DNA from: Bacillota bacterium
GTDB taxonomy: Bacteria > Bacillota > Clostridia > DSM-8532
Reading direction: 5' to 3'
Length of the DNA: 18,583 nt
Assembly: GCA_023410885.1 (NCBI GenBank)
Contig: JAEYPI010000094.1
Location: forward strand, 1-18,583
In this document: positions 1-5,603 of the stretch, piece after piece
How the letters are laid out: each line of letters starts with the position of its first letter
How positions within the stretch are numbered: the first letter of the stretch is position 1
Translations under genes and position numbers: made by a program
The notes under the pieces: generated by a model
Databases searched by the model: none
Told to the model about the DNA's origin: nothing
Seen by the model: only the letters and a program-made list of their open reading frames with translations

Positions 1-435
1 CTTGTATTCATGCCTATCCAGCATATATATTTTGGGAAAAAACGTTGTCTTTGTAAAATTGGACAGATTGGATAAGTAATAAGACTCCAGAATATCATTC
101 AGCGTATTCATTTCGCCTACAATTTCACTGGCCCCTACCGGCTTGTCCGAGGAAAAAATCTTCTGCAGGTCGGAGTTAAAGGAAATTAAAGTCGCTATAT
201 CATCAGCGGCCTCTATTTTCTGCAAAATGCTAACCTCCGCCGTATTAAGGTTCTTCTCAATAAGCTGATCTATTTTGCTCGTTATGATTTTAGAGGATTG
301 TGTAAAGCTGGTAAAAGCCAATACAGAAGTAGGAATCAAGACTGAAAGTATAAAGTATAGAATGAGCCTGCTTCTGATACTTGCGTTTAGGAAAAAGTGA
401 TGGTGCTCCATCTTTTTCTGTAAATTTTTAAGCAT
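1..435 (-). CDS. Sensor histidine kinase, N-terminal part (partial)
   Basis: This is the first 145 codons of a gene that runs off the left edge. The ATG at 435-433 has GAGGAGC just upstream. The protein starts with a short basic cytoplasmic stretch (MLKNLQKKMEHHH), then one hydrophobic segment at about residues 24-42 (RLILYFILSVLIPTSVLAF). After that comes an extracytoplasmic helix-rich region with SKIDQLIEKNLNTAEVSI followed by IEAADDIATLISFNSDLQKIF. That arrangement, one membrane helix followed by a helical Cache-like sensor segment, is typical of YesM/LytS-type sensor kinases, which end in HAMP and HisKA/HATPase domains. Those domains lie outside the window, so kinase activity is inferred. 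A chemoreceptor could begin in a similar way. The gene is divergent from pyrR and has its own promoter at 499-527. Confidence 0.65.
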   Translation of the reverse strand, partial: MLKNLQKKMEHHHFFLNASIRSRLILYFILSVLIPTSVLAFTSFTQSSKIITSKIDQLIEKNLNTAEVSILQKIEAADDIATLISFNSDLQKIFSSDKPVGASEIVGEMNTLNDILESYYLSNLSNFTKTTFFPKIYMLDRHEYK

Positions 436-498
436 AAAACGCTCCTCATCTATGGATTATGAAAAGGCATAACCGGGAGATCTGTTTTATTAAGAAAA

Positions 499-527
499 AT
501 TATACATGTTTCTAAATAAACTATCAA
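499..527 (-). promoter_or_regulatory. Sigma-A type promoter of the sensor kinase gene
   Basis: On the minus strand, TTGATA (527-522) is followed by a 17-bp spacer and TATAAT (504-499). The start codon lies about 65 bp downstream. Five of six bases match the consensus at -35 and six of six at -10. Confidence 0.7.
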
Positions 528-559
528 ACTTTTACTTATCCCTACTTTTGACGGTGAGA

Positions 560-588
560 AATCCTATTTTTTGTATTGAAATAGGATT
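560..588. repeat. 10-bp inverted repeat overlapping the pyrR -35 box
   Basis: AATCCTATTT (560-569) and AAATAGGATT (579-588) are perfect reverse complements, nine bases apart. The right arm overlaps the -35 hexamer of the pyrR promoter and enters the spacer. Because it lies between two divergent promoters, an operator is the natural reading. A terminator is less likely, since no gene ends here and no T-run follows the right arm. Confidence 0.55.
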
Positions 589-604
589 CGTGTAGTGCTA
601 TAAT
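576..604 (+). promoter_or_regulatory. Sigma-A promoter of the pyrR-permease operon
   Basis: TTGAAA (576-581), a 17-bp spacer and a perfect TATAAT (599-604) preceded by TGC, an extended -10. Transcription would start near 611, leaving an untranslated leader of about 175 nt that contains the attenuator. Confidence 0.8.
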
Positions 605-630
605 GAGAAAAACAAAATGTCTTTAAGTTT

Positions 631-739
631 GGTACAGAGATGCCGACAAGATGTTATATAACGGATTTTAAGGGTTATGGACTATGTATAACCTTTAGTT
701 ATGTGAGTATAATCTTGTCTGCAAAGGCAAGATTTTTTT
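631..739 (+). promoter_or_regulatory. PyrR-dependent pyr attenuator leader
   Basis: The leader contains CAGAGA-T-GC with CAAGA-TG shortly after (635-653). This closely matches the conserved PyrR-binding RNA loop of Bacillus pyr leaders (CCAGAGAGGC ... CAAGAGG). GACAAGAT (645-652), at the 3' side of that element, is the exact complement of ATCTTGTC (712-719), the 5' arm of the terminator. It can therefore form an antiterminator, with an inner stem AAGGGTTAT/ATAACCTTT (about 670-695). In the known Bacillus mechanism, UMP-bound PyrR stabilises the binding loop, which frees the terminator and stops transcription. Binding by the PyrR encoded just downstream is inferred. Confidence 0.85.
711..739 (+). 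terminator. Attenuator terminator upstream of pyrR
   Basis: AATCTTGTC (711-719) pairs with GGCAAGATT (726-734), nine pairs including one G-U, around the loop TGCAAA. A run of seven T follows (733-739). It lies about 50 bp before pyrR, so it acts as a conditional terminator. Confidence 0.85.
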
Positions 740-787
740 ATTGTGTTTTTTGCATCGCAACAGATGACAGATGGAGGTGAGACATAA

Positions 788-1333
788 ATGAGGTTCAAAG
801 CACAGATCATGGACGAAATTGCAGTTGAACGCGCTATCGTCCGTATCGCCCATCAAATAATCGAAAAGAATCAAAGTATTGACAATCTCTGCCTCATCGG
901 CATCAAAACCCGGGGTGTTCCCATTGCATCAAGACTTGTAAAAGCCATTCATGACATTGAGGGTGGAAACGTCAACATGGGCATTCTGGATATCAGTCTT
1001 TATCGCGACGACCTCTCCAACGTAACAAGCGATCCCATTATCAACGCCACCGACATTCCTTTTTCAGTGGCAGGCAAAAATGTCGTACTGGTCGACGATG
1101 TCATCTACACCGGAAGAACAGTACGTGCAGCTATGGATGCCATTATGGCTCAAGGTCGCGCTGCGGCCATCCAACTGGCGGTCTTAATTGATCGCGGTCA
1201 TCGTGAGCTTCCCATTCGCGCCGATTTTGTCGGAAAAAACATCCCAACCTCCAACGCAGAGGTTGTTGCGGTTCACTTAAAAGAATACGATGGCGACACC
1301 AGTGTTCAATTGTTTGAAAAAGTGTTCAATTAA
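788..1333 (+). CDS. pyrR: Bifunctional pyr operon regulator / uracil phosphoribosyltransferase PyrR
   Basis: PyrR binds pyr leader RNA in response to UMP/UTP and also converts uracil plus PRPP to UMP. The 181-residue protein has the usual family length. The PRPP-binding signature VVLVDDVIYTGRT is at residues 99-111. IGIKTRGVPIASRL lies at about 37-50 (phosphate/pyrophosphate loop region), and LDISLYRDDL at about 67-76 is characteristic of PyrR. GGAGGTGAG sits just upstream of the ATG. The gene is first in a two-gene operon with a uracil permease and lies directly behind a PyrR-type attenuator, so it very likely controls its own synthesis. No pyr biosynthetic genes follow, so this locus serves salvage and uptake. 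Confidence 0.95.
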   Translation: MRFKAQIMDEIAVERAIVRIAHQIIEKNQSIDNLCLIGIKTRGVPIASRLVKAIHDIEGGNVNMGILDISLYRDDLSNVTSDPIINATDIPFSVAGKNVVLVDDVIYTGRTVRAAMDAIMAQGRAAAIQLAVLIDRGHRELPIRADFVGKNIPTSNAEVVAVHLKEYDGDTSVQLFEKVFN

Positions 1334-1362
1334 AATTTTATTATATCAAGGGGGACTTAATC

Positions 1363-2739
1363 ATGGTCAAAGAACAACAGCAAATCGGTTATCTACCCGA
1401 TGAACAGCCGCCCATATGGAAACTTCTGCTCTACGCGATTCAACAGGTAATCGTTATGTTTCCTGCCACAGTGGCTGTAGCTATTATCACAGGCTTCCAT
1501 ATCTCAACAACCATTTTCGCAAGCGGTCTGGCAACCATCTGCTTCATCCTGGTAACAGGCAGAAAAATTCCACTTTACTACGGCTCAAGCTTCTCCTACG
1601 TTACAGCAATTGGCAGTTTAATGGCCTCCGATGCCCTTGCAACCGCGACATTAAATGAAAAAATAGCCGTTGCGCAATTCGGTATCATTATGTCCGGTCT
1701 CGTTTCAGTCGCAGCAGGTCTCATCGTTAAAAGATTTGGAAGAGATTCCATTGAAAAGGTTCTTCCCGCTTCCATCACAGGCCCTATCGCAATGGTTATC
1801 GGCTTGACCCTTGCCGGTACCGCTTTAGGCGATGCCGCTTCAACAGCGAATGCGCTTAATGTGCCGGGCGGACAAGAAGCTCTGGGAATGAACATGGCTT
1901 GGATCGTTTCTTTAGTGACCATGCTTTCAACCATCCTGTTCTCTGTCTATCTCAAAGGTATGGCCGGACAGCTTCCGCTCCTTTTAGGTCCCCTAATTGG
2001 ATGTGCTACCGCCTTCATCATCCAGCTTATAACAGGTATCAACCTCTTTAAGGTTTTACCCGAAGCAGCTAACAGCGGCATTTTCGCACTGCCCATTTTC
2101 ACACTGCCTAAACCCAACTTGATGGCCGTTATAGCCATCATGCCCATAGCCATCGCCACCATACCTGAGTCCACTGCCCATATCTATCAGTTGGACATTT
2201 ATGTCAACGATCTGGCTAAGAAAAAGGGCAGCAAAAAAACGTATGACATTGCCGACAGACTAGGCAGCAACTTAATCGGTGATGGTATCGGCGATATGGT
2301 CTCAGGCCTGGTTGGTGGTCCTGCCGGAACAAACTACGGAGAGAACATCAGCGCCATGGCGATTACCAAGGTATTCTCCATCCCTGTTCTGATAGCCGCT
2401 TCTGTTCTTGCCATGGTCATCGCTTGCTTCACCCCCCTTATAAACGCTATATACTCCATCCCCACAGCCGTAATCGGTGGTCTTGAGGTCTATTTGTTCG
2501 GTGCCATTGCAGCCCAAGGTATCGCCATCATGGTTGAGAAAAAGGTTGACCTGTTCAGTTCAAAGAACATCGCAATTATCGCAACGATTATGATTATTGG
2601 AATCGGCGGCAACTACCAATTCGGCGGAAACATCCCCTTCTTCGGTATAGAGGTTCCCTGTGTTGCCGGTGCAGCCATCTTCGGTATCATCCTTAACCTC
2701 CTCCTCAGCATCGGTGAAAAGAAGAGAAAAGCTGCTTAA
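1363..2739 (+). CDS. uraA: Uracil permease, NCS2 (nucleobase:cation symporter-2) family
   Basis: This integral membrane importer has 458 residues and about 14 hydrophobic segments, normal for UraA/PyrP. Family landmarks are visible. QQVIVMFPATVAV in the first helix (about 27-39) corresponds to the QH-type motif. IPESTAHIYQ (267-276) holds the helix-8 acidic residue E269, and GTNYGENISAMAIT (322-335) holds E327. These two glutamates correspond to the substrate-binding glutamates of E. coli UraA. The start at 1363 has AGGGGGAC upstream. The gene follows pyrR by 29 bp and shares its promoter and attenuator, which favours uracil over xanthine as substrate. Specificity is inferred mainly from that linkage. 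Confidence 0.92.
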   Translation: MVKEQQQIGYLPDEQPPIWKLLLYAIQQVIVMFPATVAVAIITGFHISTTIFASGLATICFILVTGRKIPLYYGSSFSYVTAIGSLMASDALATATLNEKIAVAQFGIIMSGLVSVAAGLIVKRFGRDSIEKVLPASITGPIAMVIGLTLAGTALGDAASTANALNVPGGQEALGMNMAWIVSLVTMLSTILFSVYLKGMAGQLPLLLGPLIGCATAFIIQLITGINLFKVLPEAANSGIFALPIFTLPKPNLMAVIAIMPIAIATIPESTAHIYQLDIYVNDLAKKKGSKKTYDIADRLGSNLIGDGIGDMVSGLVGGPAGTNYGENISAMAITKVFSIPVLIAASVLAMVIACFTPLINAIYSIPTAVIGGLEVYLFGAIAAQGIAIMVEKKVDLFSSKNIAIIATIMIIGIGGNYQFGGNIPFFGIEVPCVAGAAIFGIILNLLLSIGEKKRKAA

Positions 2740-2753
2740 TGCAGATATCACCC

Positions 2754-2815
2754 CATAGAAAGTCAAGGACGGAAGATGCGCTTTTTGAAGGAAGCCCATC
2801 TTCCGTTTTTCTATG
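2754..2815 (+). terminator. Terminator of the pyrR-uraA operon
   Basis: ACGGAAGATG (2769-2778) pairs perfectly with CATCTTCCGT (2797-2806) and runs into TTTTT. An outer arm CATAGAAA (2754-2761) / TTTCTATG (2808-2815) can close a longer stem around it. It starts 15 bp after the permease stop codon. Confidence 0.9.
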
Positions 2816-2951
2816 CATTTTAACCCCTTTATTTTATCCCTCTTGCCACTCACTTTTTCCTTGCTTCCTACAAGCTCCCTGCTTGCCTTGTTGCATCCCC
2901 TTCCCCACCGGCCTTGCCCTTTGTATAAAATAGTTATACCTAAACTGTGTA

Positions 2952-2980
2952 TTGATCCCCCTTTACACCCACGCTATACT
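2952..2980 (+). promoter_or_regulatory. Sigma-A type promoter of the leader-RNA unit
   Basis: TTGATC (2952-2957), a 17-bp spacer and TATACT (2975-2980). Transcription would begin near 2987, about 43 bp before the short leader ORF. No other promoter of this quality is visible between the permease terminator and the 53-codon ORF. Confidence 0.65.
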
Positions 2981-3029
2981 TATATTTGCCATGTTAACCT
3001 CAATCTGTTCGAAAGGAGTGATTCAATCA

Positions 3030-3065
3030 ATGTTCGTAATCAAGGGTATGGTGGTTTTTAAGTAA
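3030..3065 (+). CDS. 11-codon leader ORF (MFVIKGMVVFK)
   Basis: A very short ORF with a strong ribosome binding site: AAAGGAGTG at 3012-3020, nine bases before the ATG, ending in TAA. The peptide MFVIKGMVVFK is hydrophobic with two lysines. Placed early in a transcript that then passes through hairpins and an intrinsic terminator, it resembles the leader peptides of attenuators, where ribosome stalling or stopping changes downstream RNA folding. I do not recognise the peptide. It has no run of one amino acid that would point to classical amino-acid attenuation. Translation is inferred from the Shine-Dalgarno match only. Confidence 0.5.
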   Translation: MFVIKGMVVFK

Positions 3066-3230
3066 TTGAATAGTGGCATGGGTGCGCAAGCTTAGGTTTG
3101 TTGCCTATGCACTCGTTTCGAGCAACCAGGTGATTAGGGCTAAGGTCGTTGTGTACGACACAGAACCTATTACACTCCCCCAATAGGAGTATGTTATAAC
3201 CGTGGATGGTCGTGATCCACGGTATTTTTA
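3066..3230 (+). ncRNA. Structured leader RNA / candidate attenuator
   Basis: The sequence can fold into successive hairpins. GGGTGC-GCAA (3080-3089) pairs with TTGC (3101-3104) and GCACTC (3109-3114), with a 4-nt bulge. CTCG/CGAG flank a TTT loop (about 3112-3122). GTCGT/ACGAC is nested near 3145-3159. GTGATTAGG (3130-3138) can pair imperfectly with CCTATTACAC (3166-3175). The same CCTATT (3166-3171) can instead pair perfectly with AATAGG (3182-3187), so two exclusive folds exist just before the terminator. I matched it by eye to no riboswitch, T-box or known ncRNA that I can recall. It could be a leader or an independent small RNA ending at the terminator. Confidence 0.5.
3199..3230 (+). terminator. 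Intrinsic terminator between leader and 53-codon ORF
   Basis: ACCGTGGAT (3199-3207) pairs perfectly with ATCCACGGT (3215-3223) around a 7-nt loop. ATTTTTA follows, with a second T-run at 3236-3240. It lies about 45 bp before the start of the next ORF, the position expected of an attenuator. Confidence 0.8.
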
Positions 3231-3275
3231 TGCCCTTTTTCAGGTTGTCGAGTGGTGTTATCAAGGAGGACATGT

Positions 3276-3437
3276 ATGTTTACGAAATTATATGAAAAGA
3301 CTCAAACTAAAACCGAATATGATCATTTAAGGGAATATTGCTTACTTGAAGGGATGAATGAAGAGCATCTGAGAGCAATCATAAGAAAAGAAAACGATTC
3401 AAAGAGAAAAAGCAATCCCTTCCTAAACCTTTTATAA
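3276..3437 (+). CDS. Small hypothetical protein, 53 residues
   Basis: The ATG at 3276 is chosen because AAGGAGGA lies at 3263-3270, five bases upstream. An in-frame ATG at 3252 has no such site. The product is charged and probably soluble. It begins MFTKLYEKTQTKTEYDHL, continues REYCLLEGMNEEHLRAIIRKE and ends in a basic, Ser/Asn-rich tail. One cysteine is present (about residue 24), with no signal peptide or membrane segment. The middle is predicted helical. I do not recognise the family. Its own terminator follows and a structured leader precedes it, so it reads as a monocistronic, possibly attenuated gene. Confidence 0.6.
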   Translation: MFTKLYEKTQTKTEYDHLREYCLLEGMNEEHLRAIIRKENDSKRKSNPFLNLL

Positions 3438-3461
3438 CCACAAAACTGACCCCTAAGAAAT

Positions 3462-3503
3462 GAGGGGAGGGCTCTTGCCAATTTGCACAAGAACCCTCCC
3501 CTC
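3462..3503. terminator. Bidirectional terminator between convergent genes
   Basis: GAGGGGAGGG (3462-3471) and CCCTCCCCTC (3494-3503) pair perfectly, and TCTTG (3473-3477) with CAAGA (3488-3492) extends the stem inside. It sits 24 bp after the 53-codon ORF and 15 bp beyond the radical SAM stop. T-rich tails on both sides are modest (CTATCATTT on plus, ATTTCTTAG on minus), so it probably serves both genes. Confidence 0.8.
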
Positions 3504-3518
3504 TATCATTTACCTTAA

Positions 3519-4397
3519 CTAACTTCTAAATCTCTTTCTATAGTCGCATTTTCTGCATAGCTCTTCGACCACATTTCTCTGAGAAAAACCATTGAATATG
3601 GCCCTGGCTCTTTGACTTTCAATAATTTCAGAAAAAGGTGTGTGGTGGATATTGCCAAGATTAATGACACCCTCCCCGTCAAGGCAGCAGGGAACCACCG
3701 TGCCGTCCACTAATATAGCAGCTTGGTCTCTTAGGCCATAGCAAAAGCCCCTACCCTCATCTTCCTCTTCCTTTAAATCAGGCCACACAAATTGATGATC
3801 GTGGTTTAAATAGACCCTATCGGCTAACTTGATCCCTCTGGTGGTATCTTCCCCTTCCAGAGATTGAAGGTCGATATCAAAGGCACGTTCCAGAATGGTC
3901 AGAAATTCCGAATTTTGCTCGTTATAAAGCTTTGGTTCACTGTCCCTCTCTAAGTTCCAGAAGCGTAAGGTAATGATGACCCCTGACTGGGCTCTGGCTT
4001 CCTGTACAAAGTCAAGAATGTGATGGATATAGGCCTGTTTATCATGACAGTCTTCGTTTCCACCTAAGCTGTGCAGTGAAAAGTTAACCTGTCTCAGGGC
4101 CGGTTTCTTGATGATCTTAGCTTTGGCTTCATTAATGAGTGTTCCGTTGGTGGTGATATTAACCTTAAAGCCTCTTTCGTGGCAAAGGTCTAAAAACACA
4201 CCAATTTGGGGATGTAGCAGGGGCTCACCCTTGACATGAAAATAGAGATAATCCGTATAAGGTTGTATTTGATCGAGGATTTTGCTAAAGGTGTCTATTG
4301 GCATAAACATTCCTTTACGCTTAGTCTGAGGGCAAAAGCTACAGGCCAGATTACATACATTGGTGATTTCAATATAGACCTTTTTAAATCTTTTCAT
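3519..4397 (-). CDS. Radical SAM protein with SPASM-like C-terminus
   Basis: The 292-residue protein has the radical SAM cluster motif C15-x3-C19-x2-C22 in TNVCNLACSFCPQT. The SAM-binding GEP follows at 57-59, and NITTNGTLIN lies around 100. The C-terminal third carries C219, the pair C237/C238 (VDGTVVPCCLDGEG) with the following NLGNI, and C281/C284 (ELCRKCDYR). This is the usual pattern of a SPASM-type auxiliary iron-sulfur region. Family members modify peptides, enzymes or small molecules by radical chemistry, and I cannot name the substrate. The ATG has TGGAG upstream. The gene follows the membrane-protein gene by 40 bp and probably belongs to the XRE operon. No obvious precursor peptide or RRE domain lies beside it. 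Confidence 0.85.
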   Translation of the reverse strand: MKRFKKVYIEITNVCNLACSFCPQTKRKGMFMPIDTFSKILDQIQPYTDYLYFHVKGEPLLHPQIGVFLDLCHERGFKVNITTNGTLINEAKAKIIKKPALRQVNFSLHSLGGNEDCHDKQAYIHHILDFVQEARAQSGVIITLRFWNLERDSEPKLYNEQNSEFLTILERAFDIDLQSLEGEDTTRGIKLADRVYLNHDHQFVWPDLKEEEDEGRGFCYGLRDQAAILVDGTVVPCCLDGEGVINLGNIHHTPFSEIIESQRARAIFNGFSQRNVVEELCRKCDYRKRFRS

Positions 4398-4437
4398 CCG
4401 TTACGCTCCAGAGACCTAATACTTGATATGATACCCT

Positions 4438-4878
4438 TTAAAACTTACGATGATAATACAGCTTGAAGCCACCCTTGACAAATGCAGTAAACACAGTAGC
4501 TCCAAGCAAGGTAAAGAAGACGATTTCATTAAAGAAACCAGCTATCACCGTTGCAAAGGCAAGACCAATAATACATATGGTAATGCCAAAAGCACCCGTC
4601 TTTTGCATGATCATTATGGAACGCTCATCATTTTCTTCGATGTAAAGTTTTTTGAGAGCCTCTTCATTTCTTAATGACCCCAAATACTTAGCCAAGAAAA
4701 ACACTAAAACTAGAATCACACCAAAAAAGGCACCAAATTGGAAGCCCCTTATGAAATCAGGAATTTGGGGCAGACGATCAGAATTAAGTGACAAATAAAT
4801 ATAGCTTATAGATAGACAAATGGTGATAATGGCCATCCAAAGAACCCGAAGACGAATTTTTTCCTTAAACTTTTCCAT
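4438..4878 (-). CDS. Four-helix membrane protein paired with an XRE regulator
   Basis: The start at 4878 is chosen because GGAGG (minus strand, 4893-4889) lies about 10 bases before it, and because it begins one base after the stop of the upstream repressor gene. The 146-residue product has a basic N-terminus (MEKFKEKIRLR) and hydrophobic segments at about 12-30, 46-66, 96-115 and 119-136. Between helices 2 and 3 is a charged loop with EENDERSIMI (81-90). An NDER-type motif of this kind occurs in small membrane proteins that Firmicutes often encode beside XRE repressors. The function of that group is not known to me. A longer reading from 4920 would overlap the repressor gene and is less likely. 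Confidence 0.75.
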   Translation of the reverse strand: MEKFKEKIRLRVLWMAIITICLSISYIYLSLNSDRLPQIPDFIRGFQFGAFFGVILVLVFFLAKYLGSLRNEEALKKLYIEENDERSIMIMQKTGAFGITICIIGLAFATVIAGFFNEIVFFTLLGATVFTAFVKGGFKLYYHRKF

Positions 4879-4879
4879 A

Positions 4880-5086
4880 CTATAAATCCTCCACATCCGA
4901 AAAATCAAAGACTTCCTCAATCGATAACCCGAAATACTTCGCTATTTTATAGGCTAAAACCAATGATGCCGTATATTTCTCACACTCAATAGAGGTAATG
5001 GTTTGCCTTGTGACACCTACCGCTAGGGCTAATTCCTCTTGGGACAATTTGTGCTTTTTTCGCAACTCTTGTATTTGTGTTTTCAA
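4880..5086 (-). CDS. XRE-family helix-turn-helix transcriptional regulator
   Basis: A compact 68-residue DNA-binding protein that is almost entirely an XRE/Cro HTH. Helices 2-3 are LSQEELALAVGVTRQTITSIE (about 14-34), followed by AYKIAKYFGLSIEEVFDF. It starts at TTG (5086-5084), with GGGAGGG six to seven bases upstream and no ATG in a suitable place. It has no ligand or peptidase domain, as in the small YgzD-like repressors. The promoter region contains three direct repeats that are natural operators for it, so autorepression is inferred. The next gene begins one base after its stop, indicating translational coupling with the membrane protein. Confidence 0.88.
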   Translation of the reverse strand: MKTQIQELRKKHKLSQEELALAVGVTRQTITSIECEKYTASLVLAYKIAKYFGLSIEEVFDFSDVEDL

Positions 5087-5140
5087 AAGAACCCTCCTTC
5101 CCAGGCATATTCTTCATAAAACATCCTAATGACTTGCAAT

Positions 5141-5198
5141 GTTAACTTTGCATTTTTAGTATAGTATGCTTTGCATATTATGTCAAGTATACTTTGCA
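5141..5198 (-). promoter_or_regulatory. Promoter of the XRE operon with three 23-bp-spaced operator repeats
   Basis: On the minus strand, TTGACA (5186-5181), a 17-bp spacer and TATACT (5163-5158) make a near-consensus promoter. Three 12-bp direct repeats of the form TGCAAAGYATAC lie at 5187-5198, 5164-5175 and 5141-5152 (the last is TGCAAAGTTAAC). Their starts are exactly 23 bp apart. One abuts the -35 upstream, one fills the spacer next to the -10, and one lies over the start and early transcript. Repressor binding would block polymerase. The XRE protein encoded downstream is the likely ligand (inference). Confidence 0.75.
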
Positions 5199-5603
5199 AA
5201 TATTTTTTACACCTATGTATCGGATTATAAATAAGGCCACATTTAGCCTCAGCTCTGTGACCTATTCTATATTGCGACCTCATTAAGGGGTTCGAAGGGA
5301 CATTGGCGCATGAGAACCGTCCCCATGAACCACTATGATGGGAGTATCCTGATGATTTTTATGATGAACATCGAAGAATTAAATGTCAATTTTTTGTAGC
5401 CGCTCCTTATATTATAGGTTAATGAGAAGTTGCGTAAAAAAATTTTGTACTCGATAAACCCTCTTGTCAGTAGATATCTCACCATCGTGATGATGGTTTG
5501 TCCTCACCCAACCTTGACCTCGACCTCAAGAAACAGGATAATAAGAGAACGGAAATAGAAAAAGTCCTGATGGAAACATCGGTGTTGAAGAAAGGTATGC
5601 TTT
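5199..5603. other. Intergenic region upstream of topB
   Basis: No convincing gene is seen. It contains a REP-like palindrome (5297-5324) and a 27-codon stretch at 5339-5422 that reads like ordinary protein but has no start. A weak promoter candidate, TTGCGT-17-GATAAA, begins at 5430. A small hairpin ACCATC/GATGGT lies near 5481-5498. AAAGG at about 5592 is the topB ribosome binding site. Confidence 0.5.
5297..5324. repeat. REP-like palindrome, copy 1
   Basis: GGGAC (5297-5301) and GTCCC (5319-5323) bracket a segment ending in GAGAACCGTCCCC (5312-5324). The same 13-mer recurs at 13304-13316 in another intergenic palindrome. From memory, short palindromes built on ACCGTCCCC are scattered between genes in many clostridial genomes. 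Confidence 0.55.

Larger units (their letters stand above)
436..787. other. Divergent intergenic region, kinase / pyrR
   Basis: No gene is seen in these 352 bases. The region holds the minus-strand kinase promoter (499-527), a perfect 10-bp inverted repeat (560-588), the plus-strand pyrR promoter (576-604) and the pyrimidine attenuator leader (631-739). The pyrR ribosome binding site, GGAGGTGAG, follows at about 773-781. Confidence 0.7.
2816..3275 (+). other. Intergenic region holding a leader-RNA unit
   Basis: No protein longer than 11 codons is convincing here. Bases 2816-2920 are strongly pyrimidine-rich on the plus strand. GTATAA (2923-2928) and TTATAC (2934-2939) form a perfect 6-bp dyad, a possible operator just upstream of a good promoter at 2952-2980. 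The rest is a leader with an 11-codon ORF, several hairpins and an intrinsic terminator, listed separately. Confidence 0.6.

Noticed and set aside
640..740. Purine riboswitch in the pyrR leader
   Set aside because: The TATAAC/GTTAT segments look superficially similar, but the conserved purine-riboswitch core is absent and the PyrR-type elements explain the sequence.
2739..3061. Plus-strand frames after the permease gene
   Set aside because: They cross the operon terminator and a low-complexity pyrimidine tract, giving Pro/Leu/Cys-rich sequence with no ribosome site.
3058..3273. A 71-codon minus-strand frame over the leader RNA
   Set aside because: It is antisense to the hairpins and terminator, with no ribosome site. 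The RNA structure explains the conserved-looking sequence better.
5083..5283. A 66-codon frame on the minus strand upstream of the XRE gene
   Set aside because: It spans the XRE promoter and all three operator repeats and overlaps the repressor start. Its composition is not protein-like.
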